A stretch of 13,837 nt of DNA. Source: CANHCC01 sp040381555 (GTDB lineage Bacteria; Bacteroidota; Bacteroidia; J057; RFSG01). The position numbers and the translations under genes are program-made. Below the pieces are notes generated by a model. That model was not told where the DNA came from, made no database searches, and was given only the letters and a program-made list of their open reading frames with translations. Position 1 is the first letter of the stretch. The number at the start of each line of letters is the position of its first letter. The stretch covers positions 1 to 13,837 of the forward strand of contig JBEIHC010000075.1 of NCBI GenBank assembly GCA_040381555.1. Reading direction: 5' to 3'. Shown here piece after piece: positions 1 to 7,556 of this stretch.

Positions 1-113
1 CTCAATTGACCATCCTTCACAAACTCTTCCTTAGATAAACTTTGGGTAATGGATACGATGAAATCACATTCATCGAGAATATGCCTCATCAAAACTTCTG
101 CATCCTTATACAT
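1..113 (-). CDS. hepT: HEPN-domain (DUF86/HepT-like) protein, 5' part only
   Basis: The ATG at 113-111 opens a frame that stays open to the window edge, giving 37 codons that begin MYKDAEVLMRHILDECDFIV and continue through an SLSKEEFVKD segment. This matches the N-terminal helix of HEPN/DUF86 proteins (an xxHIxxxxxxI helix followed by a sxeeFxxD turn). Such proteins are the toxin half of MntA-HepT modules and, in characterised cases, act as RNases that are silenced by AMPylation. The start overlaps the stop of the upstream nucleotidyltransferase gene by 8 nt, so the two are translationally coupled, with the antitoxin first. The catalytic RX4-6H motif and the AMPylated tyrosine would lie outside the window and cannot be checked. 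The family is inferred from the N-terminus and the gene pairing. Confidence 0.75.
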   Translation of the reverse strand, partial: MYKDAEVLMRHILDECDFIVSITQSLSKEEFVKDGQL

Positions 114-402
114 ACTCCACCTCTTTTAAAATCATCGGACCAATATAAGGACTCAGACCATTACGGGTTACTACCTCCACTACCTCATTTTGAAATAGCT
201 CCTCCAGCTTGTCATAAACAGCCATAAAATTATCAAAGGTCTCCTGCTCTGGCTCAAAGTCAATTAATACATCAATATCACTTTGAGGGGTTTGTTCATT
301 TCTCAAATAGGAGCCGAACAACCCTACCGCACAAATACCTAATTTGCTCAGGTCTGCTTTGTGTGCTTTCAGCGTTTGCAGAATATGTTCTTTTGTGGTC
401 AT
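106..402 (-). CDS. mntA: MntA-type minimal nucleotidyltransferase (antitoxin)
   Basis: This is a 98-residue protein of the minimal nucleotidyltransferase (MNT) family. Residues around 30-45 carry GSYLRNEQTPQSDID, an exact GSX10DXD signature, where the two aspartates bind metal for nucleotidyl transfer. Characterised MntA antitoxins AMPylate the partner HepT and neutralise it. The length is normal for the family. It is the first gene of a two-gene unit and its TAA stop lies inside the start of the HEPN gene (8-nt overlap). A TAAATTTG box 15 nt before the ATG offers an independent promoter in the 51-nt gap after mnmE, so the module need not depend on mnmE transcription. Calling it an antitoxin rests on the family and the pairing; it could be a solitary DNA polymerase beta-like transferase if the HEPN gene is broken beyond the window. 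Confidence 0.88.
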   Translation of the reverse strand: MTTKEHILQTLKAHKADLSKLGICAVGLFGSYLRNEQTPQSDIDVLIDFEPEQETFDNFMAVYDKLEELFQNEVVEVVTRNGLSPYIGPMILKEVEYV

Positions 403-417
403 GGATGACTATTCTAA

Positions 418-425
418 CAAATTTA
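418..425 (-). promoter_or_regulatory. Bacteroidota-type -7 box for mntA-hepT
   Basis: The minus strand reads TAAATTTG, a full match to the Bacteroidota -7 consensus TAnnTTTG, ending 15 nt before the mntA ATG. A TTC (one mismatch from the -33 TTG) lies 20 nt upstream. This would give a leader of about 10 nt. Confidence 0.45.
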
Positions 426-453
426 GAAAATCAGGACGAAATAAGGAAGTGAT

Positions 454-1818
454 TTATTTGCCGATGCAAAATTTGCCGAATATGGTACCCAATACTTCCT
501 CATTGCTGATATCTCCGGTAATACTGCCTAGCTCGTACATGGCGGCGCGCATTTCTTCGGCGAGGAGTTCGGTGCCGAGCTGTGTGTCTATGGCGTGCAG
601 CACCCGAGTGAGATATTCATTGGTTTGGAGGAGAGCCTGCTGGTGTCGGGCGCTGCTGACAAGCGTACCTTGGTTTTCTAGTATGCCGGCGGCCTGTATC
701 ATGGCTTCTTCCAGCTTATCCAATCCGGAGCGATTGAGGGCAGAAAGCGGAAAAATGGAGGAATCGAATTCAATATCCGATACTAAATCCACCTTGTTTG
801 CAATGAGCAAAACCCCTGCTTCGGGATTTTTTCTGGGTATCAATTCTTTTTCAACCCAGGCAAGCATATCCTTGGGTGCGTCAGTCGATGCATCAAATAC
901 CAGTAAAATAACGCGGGCTTTTTCTACGGCATTCCAGGAACGAGCTATTCCCTGTTGCTCGATGGAATCCGTTGTTTCACGGAGTCCGGCTGTGTCCATC
1001 AAACGGAATTCTGCTCCTTTGAGAAACAGGCGATCTTCGATGACATCCCGGGTAGTGCCGGCTATTTCAGAAACGATGGCCCGGCTATCGTTTAACAGGG
1101 CATTGAGTAATGTTGATTTTCCGGCATTGGGTTTTCCTATAATAGCGGTTGGAATTCCATGAAGGATTGCATTTCCAAGGGAGAAGCTCTTCGCCAGTGT
1201 TTGGATTTCTGCCTGCATTGTACAGACAAATTGCCGGAGGCGGGTGCGGTCGGCAAATTCGACATCTTCCTCCGAGAAATCGAGTTCGAGTTCTACGAGG
1301 GCGGCAAAATCCAACATTTGGAGGCGAAGGGCTTTCAGCTGATTGGAGAACCCTCCGCGCATTTGATTCATAGCTAGGTTATGAGCCAAACGGGATTCTG
1401 AAGAAATTAGGTCGGCAACAGCTTCTGCTTGGGCCAAATCCATACTTCCATTCAGGTAAGCCCGGAAGGTGAATTCTCCCGGATTCGCCATTCGAGCCCC
1501 TTTGGACAATATGAGGTGCAGGGTTTCTTGAATGATGTAAGGGCTTCCGTGGCAGGATAATTCCACTACATCCTCTTTGGTAAAGGAATTTGGGGCCTTG
1601 AAGAGGGTTAAAACGGCCTCATCCACGAGTTCAGAACCGGCAATAATGTGAGCAAATCGGGCTGTGTGGGAGGGCAAAGAGGCAACAGGCGTTTTGGGAC
1701 AAATCTCGGCAGCTATTGAAATGGCTTGGGGTCCGGAAATACGGATCAAGGCAAGGGCCCCTTTTCCCGGAGGGGTGGAAAGTGCCACAATGGTATCGTC
1801 TTGTATAAGCCCGTTCAT
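454..1818 (-). CDS. mnmE: tRNA uridine-5-carboxymethylaminomethyl(34) synthesis GTPase MnmE
   Basis: This is a complete 454-residue MnmE (TrmE), the usual family length. With MnmG it installs the cmnm5/nm5 group on wobble uridine 34 of certain tRNAs, in the cytoplasm. The N-terminal formyl-tetrahydrofolate-binding domain (about 1-120) starts DDTIVALSTPPGKGALALIR. The inserted G domain has G1 GKPNAGKS at 228-235, G2 TTRD at 255-258, G3 DTAG at 275-278 and G4 NKVD at 341-344. The protein ends in FCIGK (450-454), the hallmark C-terminus with the catalytic cysteine. All key residues are present. The ATG at 1818 is favoured because the conserved N-terminus begins directly after it. It is divergent from the flippase gene, and the only visible promoter box sits 5 nt before the start codon. 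Confidence 0.98.
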   Translation of the reverse strand: MNGLIQDDTIVALSTPPGKGALALIRISGPQAISIAAEICPKTPVASLPSHTARFAHIIAGSELVDEAVLTLFKAPNSFTKEDVVELSCHGSPYIIQETLHLILSKGARMANPGEFTFRAYLNGSMDLAQAEAVADLISSESRLAHNLAMNQMRGGFSNQLKALRLQMLDFAALVELELDFSEEDVEFADRTRLRQFVCTMQAEIQTLAKSFSLGNAILHGIPTAIIGKPNAGKSTLLNALLNDSRAIVSEIAGTTRDVIEDRLFLKGAEFRLMDTAGLRETTDSIEQQGIARSWNAVEKARVILLVFDASTDAPKDMLAWVEKELIPRKNPEAGVLLIANKVDLVSDIEFDSSIFPLSALNRSGLDKLEEAMIQAAGILENQGTLVSSARHQQALLQTNEYLTRVLHAIDTQLGTELLAEEMRAAMYELGSITGDISNEEVLGTIFGKFCIGK

Positions 1819-1823
1819 GGGTA

Positions 1824-1831
1824 CAAAGGTA
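1824..1831 (-). promoter_or_regulatory. -7 box abutting the mnmE start
   Basis: The minus strand reads TACCTTTG, a full TAnnTTTG match, with only 5 nt before the mnmE ATG. The upstream -33 element is poor (a TTTT 17 nt away). If used, transcription would begin at or within a base or two of the start codon. Confidence 0.5.
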
Positions 1832-1893
1832 CAAAAGGCTTATGCGAGAAAAGGCATTCAGAGGTAAAAACCCGAAATCACGCAATTTTTACG

Positions 1894-1901
1894 GATATTT
1901 G
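1894..1901 (+). promoter_or_regulatory. Possible -7 box for the flippase gene
   Basis: GATATTTG matches TAnnTTTG at five of its six fixed positions and ends 13 nt before the ATG at 1915. No good -33 element is seen at the expected distance, so this is tentative. It lies in the 96-nt divergent gap shared with mnmE. Confidence 0.25.
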
Positions 1902-1914
1902 AGGCAGAATCCTC

Positions 1915-3363
1915 ATGGCATCCGTCCGGAAACTCGCATCTCAAACCGCCTACTATGGCCTATCCTCCGTCATCGGAAGGATGGTCAATTTCTTAATGGT
2001 GCCGGTGTATGTGAATCAATTTGCGAAGCTGGAGTATGGTATTTTATCTTCCCTACTGGCCTATACCTCAGTTTTGCTCGTGCTTATCAGTTTTGGGATG
2101 GAGACAGCCTTTTTCCGTTTTGCCTCTCCTAAAGAGCAAGCCGGCAAAGCCTATAGCCAAAGTTTTATCACAGTGGGAATATTCAGCCTCTTGTTTGGGT
2201 TGCTTTGTTCTGTTTCGTATCAAAACATTGCCGAGCTGTTAGAGTATCGAAAATATGCCGGAATGATTTTATTGCTTGGAGGTACCATTGTGCTAGATAC
2301 ATTGTCGATGGTCCCGATGGCTAAACTTCGATACGACGAAAGACCCAGGAGATATGCGGCCATTTCCCTACTCAATATTTTAACGAACATTGGATTTAAC
2401 CTGATTTTCATTTTTGTATTTAAGATGGGCCTCGATTCTGTATTTTGGGCTTACTTCTTATCCTCGGCGTTCAAATTGGTATTTTCCTTGATTGACAATC
2501 TGCCGAAAAGCTATGCCATAGACATACCTCTCATAAGAGAAATGTTGCCCTTCGGAGCAATGATCATGATCGCGGGCTTAGCCGGAACCTTGAATGAAAA
2601 TCTGGATAAAATTCTAATTGGTTTTTTATGGCCTGAAGGAAAAGAATACGGGGGTGTAGCTATGCGAGCGGCTGAAATGACTGGGGAATATGCTGCCTGT
2701 TATAAGTTAGCAATGTTCATTTCTCTGATAACTCAGGCCTTTAGATATGCGGCAGAGCCTTTCTTTTTCCGGCATGCAGAAGAAAAAAATTCGGGTGCCA
2801 CTTTTGCCCGGGTATTCCATTATTTTATCACCATTTGTTTGATTGTCTTTTTGCTCATCAGCTCCTTTTCCCGAGAGATTGTTTCCTTTAATTTTTTCGG
2901 ATTGATGGAGAAAACATTAATACCGAAATCATACTGGCCGGGGTTAAAAATTGTCCCCATAGTATTGCTGGCCAATTTATTTTTAGGTGCTTATTTCAAT
3001 TTATCCATTTGGTTTAAGTTAACACGACAGGCTCGATTTGGGATTTTATTTTCTGGGATAGGAGCCTTATTAACTTTAGTAATAAATATTTTTACCATAC
3101 CGATATGGGGGTATATGGGTTCTGCCTGGGCGACTTTAATTTGTTATGGGGCCATGGCGGCCTTATGTTATCGGGTGGGTCAACACTACTACCCTATTCC
3201 TTATCGATTGGAGCGGATGACAATTTATTTTTTGATTGCCTTAATTTTGATGCAGGTGAACTTAGGGAATGACGCCCATTTCCTGTTCAAGCTATTCAGT
3301 ACCGGGCTGTATATAGCAGGGATTTTTTGGATGGAAAAGAAGAAGCCATTGGTATTTGCCTAA
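1915..3363 (+). CDS. Oligosaccharide flippase family (Wzx/MOP superfamily) membrane protein
   Basis: This is a 482-residue, highly hydrophobic protein with about 12-14 predicted membrane segments. It begins with the amphipathic MASVRKLASQTAYYGLSSVIGRMVNFLMVPVY pattern (residues 1-32), typical of polysaccharide flippases: a short basic stretch, then a first helix containing Gly-Arg and ending Pro-Val-Tyr. The following segment ends in GMETAFFRFAS, also typical of the family. Such proteins move undecaprenyl-linked or other lipid-linked sugars across the inner membrane for O-antigen, capsule or exopolysaccharide. No glycosyltransferase or sugar-nucleotide gene adjoins it, so the substrate cannot be inferred. 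It stands alone: divergent from mnmE and ending 24 nt from the convergent ComF-type gene. Family assignment is firm; substrate and export role are inference. Confidence 0.9.
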   Translation: MASVRKLASQTAYYGLSSVIGRMVNFLMVPVYVNQFAKLEYGILSSLLAYTSVLLVLISFGMETAFFRFASPKEQAGKAYSQSFITVGIFSLLFGLLCSVSYQNIAELLEYRKYAGMILLLGGTIVLDTLSMVPMAKLRYDERPRRYAAISLLNILTNIGFNLIFIFVFKMGLDSVFWAYFLSSAFKLVFSLIDNLPKSYAIDIPLIREMLPFGAMIMIAGLAGTLNENLDKILIGFLWPEGKEYGGVAMRAAEMTGEYAACYKLAMFISLITQAFRYAAEPFFFRHAEEKNSGATFARVFHYFITICLIVFLLISSFSREIVSFNFFGLMEKTLIPKSYWPGLKIVPIVLLANLFLGAYFNLSIWFKLTRQARFGILFSGIGALLTLVINIFTIPIWGYMGSAWATLICYGAMAALCYRVGQHYYPIPYRLERMTIYFLIALILMQVNLGNDAHFLFKLFSTGLYIAGIFWMEKKKPLVFA

Positions 3364-3387
3364 AGTAGTCAGGGTAAATTGAGTAAA

Positions 3388-4104
3388 TCAGCCTTTCTCA
3401 ATACGGGCAGCCGCGAAACTCAATACTGTAATATCATTCACCCCTTTTGAATTAAGAGTTTGGATGCAAGCTTCCAGGGTAGCTCCGGTTGTTACCACAT
3501 CATCTACCAATATAACCGGGCCTTCTGGAGGAACAGGGCATTCAAAGATTTGCTTCACATTTTCCCAGCGCGAGGATTTTGATTTACCAGTTTGGGAAAT
3601 ATTATTAACCTTCCGCCTTAACGCCTGTGAAGCTAGAGGGAATCCTGTTTTTTCTCCAATCCCAATAGCCAACTGCTCAGCCTGATTATACCCTCTTCGT
3701 TTTTGCCGGGTAGGATGCAGGGGCACAGGAACAAGGGTGAATCTTTGTTTATCTGGAGAATAATTTTTCCATTCAGCACCCATCAAGCGGCCCATGCGAA
3801 TGCCTAGTTCGGGTTGTTGCTTGTACTTGAGTTGATGGATTAATGCTTGAACGGAAGTGTGCTTATCGAACCAATATACTGAAGCCGCTCCAGTCAAAGA
3901 AACTTTCCCTGCAAACTTATCCATCACAGGATTAGAATTCGGCTGAGATACAAGATTACTTGGAGGCATATCCATAAGACAATACAAGCAAATGAACTCC
4001 TCACCAGGCACCAGTTCATCCCCACAGGCGAGACACACAGAGGGGAATAGAAGCTCAACAATGCCCGTAAAAACCCTAATTAACTTTTGATACAGGTAGT
4101 TCAT
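3388..4104 (-). CDS. ComF family phosphoribosyltransferase-like protein
   Basis: This is a 238-residue ComF/GntX family protein with the full domain order. An N-terminal zinc ribbon has cysteines C24 and C27 (CLAC) and C39 and C42 (CLYC). Then comes the conserved LVPVPLHPTRQKRRGYNQAEQLA region (about 124-146), and finally the PRPP-loop motif VILVDDVVTTGAT (197-209) of type I phosphoribosyltransferases. In naturally transformable bacteria, ComF is needed for DNA uptake in the cytoplasm. In many other bacteria the role is unknown, and no other competence gene is seen here. It is monocistronic, convergent with the flippase gene. The start at 4104 gives the normal N-terminal helix before the zinc ribbon. 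The upstream promoter candidate overlaps a dyad. Confidence 0.93.
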   Translation of the reverse strand: MNYLYQKLIRVFTGIVELLFPSVCLACGDELVPGEEFICLYCLMDMPPSNLVSQPNSNPVMDKFAGKVSLTGAASVYWFDKHTSVQALIHQLKYKQQPELGIRMGRLMGAEWKNYSPDKQRFTLVPVPLHPTRQKRRGYNQAEQLAIGIGEKTGFPLASQALRRKVNNISQTGKSKSSRWENVKQIFECPVPPEGPVILVDDVVTTGATLEACIQTLNSKGVNDITVLSFAAARIEKG

Positions 4105-4503
4105 GTGTTTGTTTTAGGCTAATTTACAACATCCGGTAGGGGATGTCAAGGGCAATCTGGGGTAAAATTCATAAATTTGCAACCGCCTTTAGGTCATTTC
4201 TGAATATTCAAATTGCCAGTCCTATTCAGTGGATTCATTCATCCCATTAACTGGAGAAGCTGATTTTAACCTTAAAAAGGTGCTAAATAGGCTTAAATTT
4301 GAATTAGAAAAATTGGATTCCTTTTCTTCTCCTCAATTGTCAGGAGGATGGTGCCAGTAAAATTTAGGCTGAATTGTTTGGTAGAGTCATAAGATAATGC
4401 CAATTAATAAAAGCTAATTTTTCAGGAATATTCAATTTCAGAGATTATAGCAAGCAGAAATCGACTTATCCGATTCTCTGTTCCATTTGAGAAGAATAAA
4501 AGC
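4105..4503. other. 399-base intergenic region, no convincing gene
   Basis: This AT-rich gap separates the divergent ComF-type and antiporter genes. It holds the ComF-side promoter candidate with its dyad. A full TAnnTTTG match (TAAATTTG) lies at 4172-4179 on the plus strand but is over 320 nt from the antiporter start and has no good -33 element. Two GAATATTC palindromes lie at 4202-4209 and 4426-4433. A stop-free plus frame runs from 4205 to a TAA at 4358-4360 with no ATG; from a GTG at 4229 it would encode 43 residues with a helical-looking VLNRLKFELEKLD stretch. I see no RBS for it and regard it as a possible gene remnant only. Confidence 0.4.
4121..4149 (-). promoter_or_regulatory. Candidate promoter of the ComF-type gene with an internal dyad
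   Basis: On the minus strand, TTGACA (4149-4144), 17 nt and TAAATT (4126-4121) form a sigma70-like arrangement. The same DNA reads TTG-N20-TAAATTAG, one fixed base off the Bacteroidota consensus. Between the boxes, 4129-4146 is an inverted repeat: ACATCC, 6 nt, GGATGT on the plus strand. Its position across the spacer is where a repressor would act, but no regulator is identified. Confidence 0.4.
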
Positions 4504-5934
4504 ATGAAGAGTAGAAGCGTATTAACTTATTTGTCCCTGATTTTGTCTGTAGGCATTTCTCCTTTGTATGCATCAGGGGGAGAAGCCCATTCTTTGCTTC
4601 CCCCGGTATGGTTGGTATTGCCCTTTGTTGCTTTACTGGCGATGATTGCAACGGGACCCTTATTTTATCCGAAATTCTGGCATCATAATTACAAATTCAT
4701 CGCTCCAGGATTAGGCATAGCGGTTGCCCTTTGGTATATTCTGATGATGCATGACATACATGCCCCAATGCATGCGCTGGCAGAATATATTTCCTTTGTT
4801 TCTTTACTGGCTCCGTTATTTATTGCATCTGGGGGGATTATGATACGAGCAGATTTCGAAGGAAATCCTAAGTCCAATTTGATTATGCTTTTATCAGGAG
4901 CTGTATTAGCCAATATCATTGGTACAACCGGAGCTTCGATGCTGTTAATTCGTCCGTTTATCCGCCTGAATCGGGATAGAATCAGCCCTTACCAGATTGT
5001 GTTTTTCATTTTCTTTATCAGCAATTTAGGGGGAAGTTTGACTCCCATTGGTGATCCTCCCCTATTCTTAGGATTTCTGAAAGGAGTGCCTTTTGATTGG
5101 ACAATAATTTATGTTTTTCCGGAATGGTTATTTGCCATGGCTGGTTTGTCTGCATTTTTTTACTACTTCGACAGTAAGAACAAGAAGGATTTAGATCATG
5201 TCAAGACATTTTATTCTGGTAGATATCTGATAGCAGGAAAGAATAATTTTATTTTCTTAGGCATAGCGATTGCGGCAGTATTTATTGACCCTAATATTTT
5301 TCCTTGGGTTCCATCTTTGGAGATTCAAGGAACCCAATTTTCATTCCTGCGAGAAATCATACAGCTTACGGTAAGCGTACTGAGTTTCACTATGGCAGAA
5401 AAACGCGTGTTGAGGCGCAATGAATTTTCCTTTGAGCCCATTCAGGAGGTTGCCTATTTATTCATCGGAATATTTCTGACCATGATTCCTGCATTGCAGC
5501 TCATAGGGGCATTTGCGACAACAGAACAAGGTAAAGAAGCCATTAATACTCACAGTTTATATTGGGCCACTGGCTTACTTTCTTCTTTCTTGGACAATGC
5601 CCCTACCTATGTAAATTTCCTGACAGCCTCAATGGCAAAATTTGGGTTGGACATAGCAGACCCTGAAGCTGTACGAGCTTTTGCCGCGGGCACTGCAGCA
5701 GGTGTAGAACCAGGCTATCTCAGTCAATCGTACTTGAAAGCTATTTCAGTTGCCTCTGTATTTTTCGGAGCCATGACTTACATTGGGAATGGCCCCAATT
5801 TCATGGTAAAATCCATTGCAGAATTCAATGGCATTTCCATGCCCTCCTTTTTCGGGTATATGATTCGTTTTTCTATTCCGGTATTACTTCCTATTCTCTT
5901 TCTGGAATGGCTTATTTTCTTCGTACTGCTCTAA
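4504..5934 (+). CDS. Sodium:proton antiporter of the ion-transporter (CitMHS/NhaD-like) superfamily
   Basis: This is a 476-residue inner-membrane transporter with a cleavable-looking N-terminus (hydrophobic 5-20, then YASGGEAH) and about 11-13 membrane segments. It has the two pseudo-symmetric re-entrant motifs of the superfamily. The first half has NIIGTTGASMLLIRP (137-151) and SNLGGSLTPIGDPPLFLG (173-190). The second half has SSFLDNAPTYVNFL (360-373) and GAMTYIGNGPNFMVKS (422-437). The Asn-Ala-Pro-Thr and Gly-Asn-Gly-Pro-Asn turns are typical of the ion and substrate sites. Proteins of this pattern in Bacteroidota and Proteobacteria are generally named sodium:proton antiporters (NhaD-related), but the substrate is not proven by sequence and a carboxylate carrier is possible. 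Its 3' end overlaps the M1 peptidase start by 28 nt, so the two are probably co-transcribed. Confidence 0.85.
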   Translation: MKSRSVLTYLSLILSVGISPLYASGGEAHSLLPPVWLVLPFVALLAMIATGPLFYPKFWHHNYKFIAPGLGIAVALWYILMMHDIHAPMHALAEYISFVSLLAPLFIASGGIMIRADFEGNPKSNLIMLLSGAVLANIIGTTGASMLLIRPFIRLNRDRISPYQIVFFIFFISNLGGSLTPIGDPPLFLGFLKGVPFDWTIIYVFPEWLFAMAGLSAFFYYFDSKNKKDLDHVKTFYSGRYLIAGKNNFIFLGIAIAAVFIDPNIFPWVPSLEIQGTQFSFLREIIQLTVSVLSFTMAEKRVLRRNEFSFEPIQEVAYLFIGIFLTMIPALQLIGAFATTEQGKEAINTHSLYWATGLLSSFLDNAPTYVNFLTASMAKFGLDIADPEAVRAFAAGTAAGVEPGYLSQSYLKAISVASVFFGAMTYIGNGPNFMVKSIAEFNGISMPSFFGYMIRFSIPVLLPILFLEWLIFFVLL

Positions 5935-7520
5935 TCCTCTTGTTGCTTGCTCCATTTATCGGTCAGGCACAATCATCTAGTCGACAGGATAGTCTGAGAG
6001 GAGGCCTTAGACCGGAACGAGTTGTTTACGACATTCACCATGTATTATTGGAGTTAGAAATTGACCCAAATACTCGAAGCCTTCAGGGATTTTGTCAATT
6101 GAGCTTTAATCGCGATTCTACTATTTCAGTGGACAGAATACAACTCGATCTGGCCCCTCAATTTTATATAGAAAAGATTGAAAGTGGAGTGGAATCTTTA
6201 GACTATACTAGGGAAGGAAATGTCCTTTGGGTTTCTTTACCCAAAGAAAATACTATTCGAATTTATTATTCAGGCAAACCCAAACCTGCGATTCATGCAC
6301 CTTGGGATGGAGGATTTGTTTGGTCAAAAGACCCGAAAGGAAACCCTTGGATTGGAGTTGCGTGTGAGGGATTGGGTGCAAGTAGCTGGTGGCCTCTAAA
6401 AGACCATCTGAGCGATGAGCCGGATAGTGTTACCCTACATTTTACCCTCCCGGATTCACTCGATTGTATTGCGAATGGGTTGCTGCAGACTACTGTGCCT
6501 CTACCCCGAGATCGAAAAAAGTGGATTTACAAAGTCAGCTGTCCATTAAATTCCTACAACTTAACCCTTAATGTAGGAAAATATGAATCCTTCGTAGTGC
6601 CCTATTTTTCCAAACAGAATCAGGACAGCTTAATGATGAAATTTCATGTCTTGGAGGCGCATTCTGAAAAAGCAAAAAAGTATTTCCCAAAGGAAACAGA
6701 GAAAATGCTGGATGCTTTCGAACATTATTTTGGACCTTACCCTTGTTATGCGGATGGGTATGGCTTAGTTGAAACACCCTATTGGGGAATGGAACACCAG
6801 GGAGTCATCGCTTATGGGAATAAATTCCAGAAACTAAAACATTATGACTTTGATTTTATTCTTGTTCATGAAAGCGGGCATGAGTGGTGGGGAAATAGTG
6901 TGAGTTGCACAGATCACGCTGAAATGTGGATTCATGAAGGGTTTACTACCTATAGTGAAGCTTTGTATGTAGAATATCATCAAGGATTTTCAAAGGCCTT
7001 GAAATATTTAAAAATGCAGCAAAAGAAAATTCAAAATACCAGTCCCATATTGGGGCCTATGGGTGTGAATTATTCTGACTGGGGACATTCGGATAATTAT
7101 TATAAAGGGAGCTGGTTTTTGCATACGATAAGACATACAGTGAGGAATGACTCGATTTGGTTTAACTGGCTTAGGAAATTCGCCACGAATGAGCGGTATT
7201 CCTTCCAGACCACCTCTTCTATTCAAGAGTCAATGAAACATTGCTGGGGAGATGGAGCAAAGGATTTGGAATCCATATTCAATCAATATTTGAGAGACAC
7301 GAGAATTCCTAAATTAGTGATTGAACAAAACGGAAAGAAATCCTGGAAAAGCCGATGGGAAAATTGTGTAGCTGGATTTTCCATGCCTGTGTATGCAAAT
7401 GAGGACCGAAGCATTAGAATAGATCCTGACGGGGGTAGTTTTTCTGAAATTCAGATAAATGCGAAACGAAAAAAATGGATTGAATCCAGGTATTATCTGG
7501 AAATAGAACTTCCTGATTAA
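5907..7520 (+). CDS. Secreted M1 family metallopeptidase (aminopeptidase N-like)
   Basis: This is a 537-residue zinc peptidase with a signal peptide (1-22, LILLLLAPFIGQAQ). The N-terminal beta domain (about 35-230) precedes the catalytic domain. GMEHQ at 294-298 stands in place of the GAMEN exopeptidase motif. The zinc site is HESGH at 321-325 plus E344 in WIHEGF, with exactly 18 residues between (HEXXH-X18-E). Y398 or Y399 is likely the transition-state tyrosine. It lacks the long C-terminal helical domain of E. coli PepN, as is usual for the shorter secreted M1 enzymes of Bacteroidota. It likely trims N-terminal residues from peptides in the periplasm or outside the cell. The ATG at 5907 lies within the antiporter gene (28-nt overlap) and is preferred because it is the only start that supplies the signal peptide. 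bshA follows after 36 nt. Confidence 0.94.
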   Translation: MAYFLRTALILLLLAPFIGQAQSSSRQDSLRGGLRPERVVYDIHHVLLELEIDPNTRSLQGFCQLSFNRDSTISVDRIQLDLAPQFYIEKIESGVESLDYTREGNVLWVSLPKENTIRIYYSGKPKPAIHAPWDGGFVWSKDPKGNPWIGVACEGLGASSWWPLKDHLSDEPDSVTLHFTLPDSLDCIANGLLQTTVPLPRDRKKWIYKVSCPLNSYNLTLNVGKYESFVVPYFSKQNQDSLMMKFHVLEAHSEKAKKYFPKETEKMLDAFEHYFGPYPCYADGYGLVETPYWGMEHQGVIAYGNKFQKLKHYDFDFILVHESGHEWWGNSVSCTDHAEMWIHEGFTTYSEALYVEYHQGFSKALKYLKMQQKKIQNTSPILGPMGVNYSDWGHSDNYYKGSWFLHTIRHTVRNDSIWFNWLRKFATNERYSFQTTSSIQESMKHCWGDGAKDLESIFNQYLRDTRIPKLVIEQNGKKSWKSRWENCVAGFSMPVYANEDRSIRIDPDGGSFSEIQINAKRKKWIESRYYLEIELPD

Positions 7521-7556
7521 TATGGAGTTTGAAATTATTTTAACGCAATTTCCGTT

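Noticed and set aside
344..1162. A 272-codon plus-strand open frame
   Set aside because: It lies antisense to mnmE, whose motifs are all intact, and its translation is Ser/Arg-rich with no recognisable domain; it is a shadow of mnmE codon use.
3378..3402. Intrinsic terminator between the flippase and ComF-type genes (ATTGAG/CTCAAT)
   Set aside because: The stem is only 6 AT-rich pairs with a 13-nt loop, reaches into the ComF-type coding end and has no T-run.
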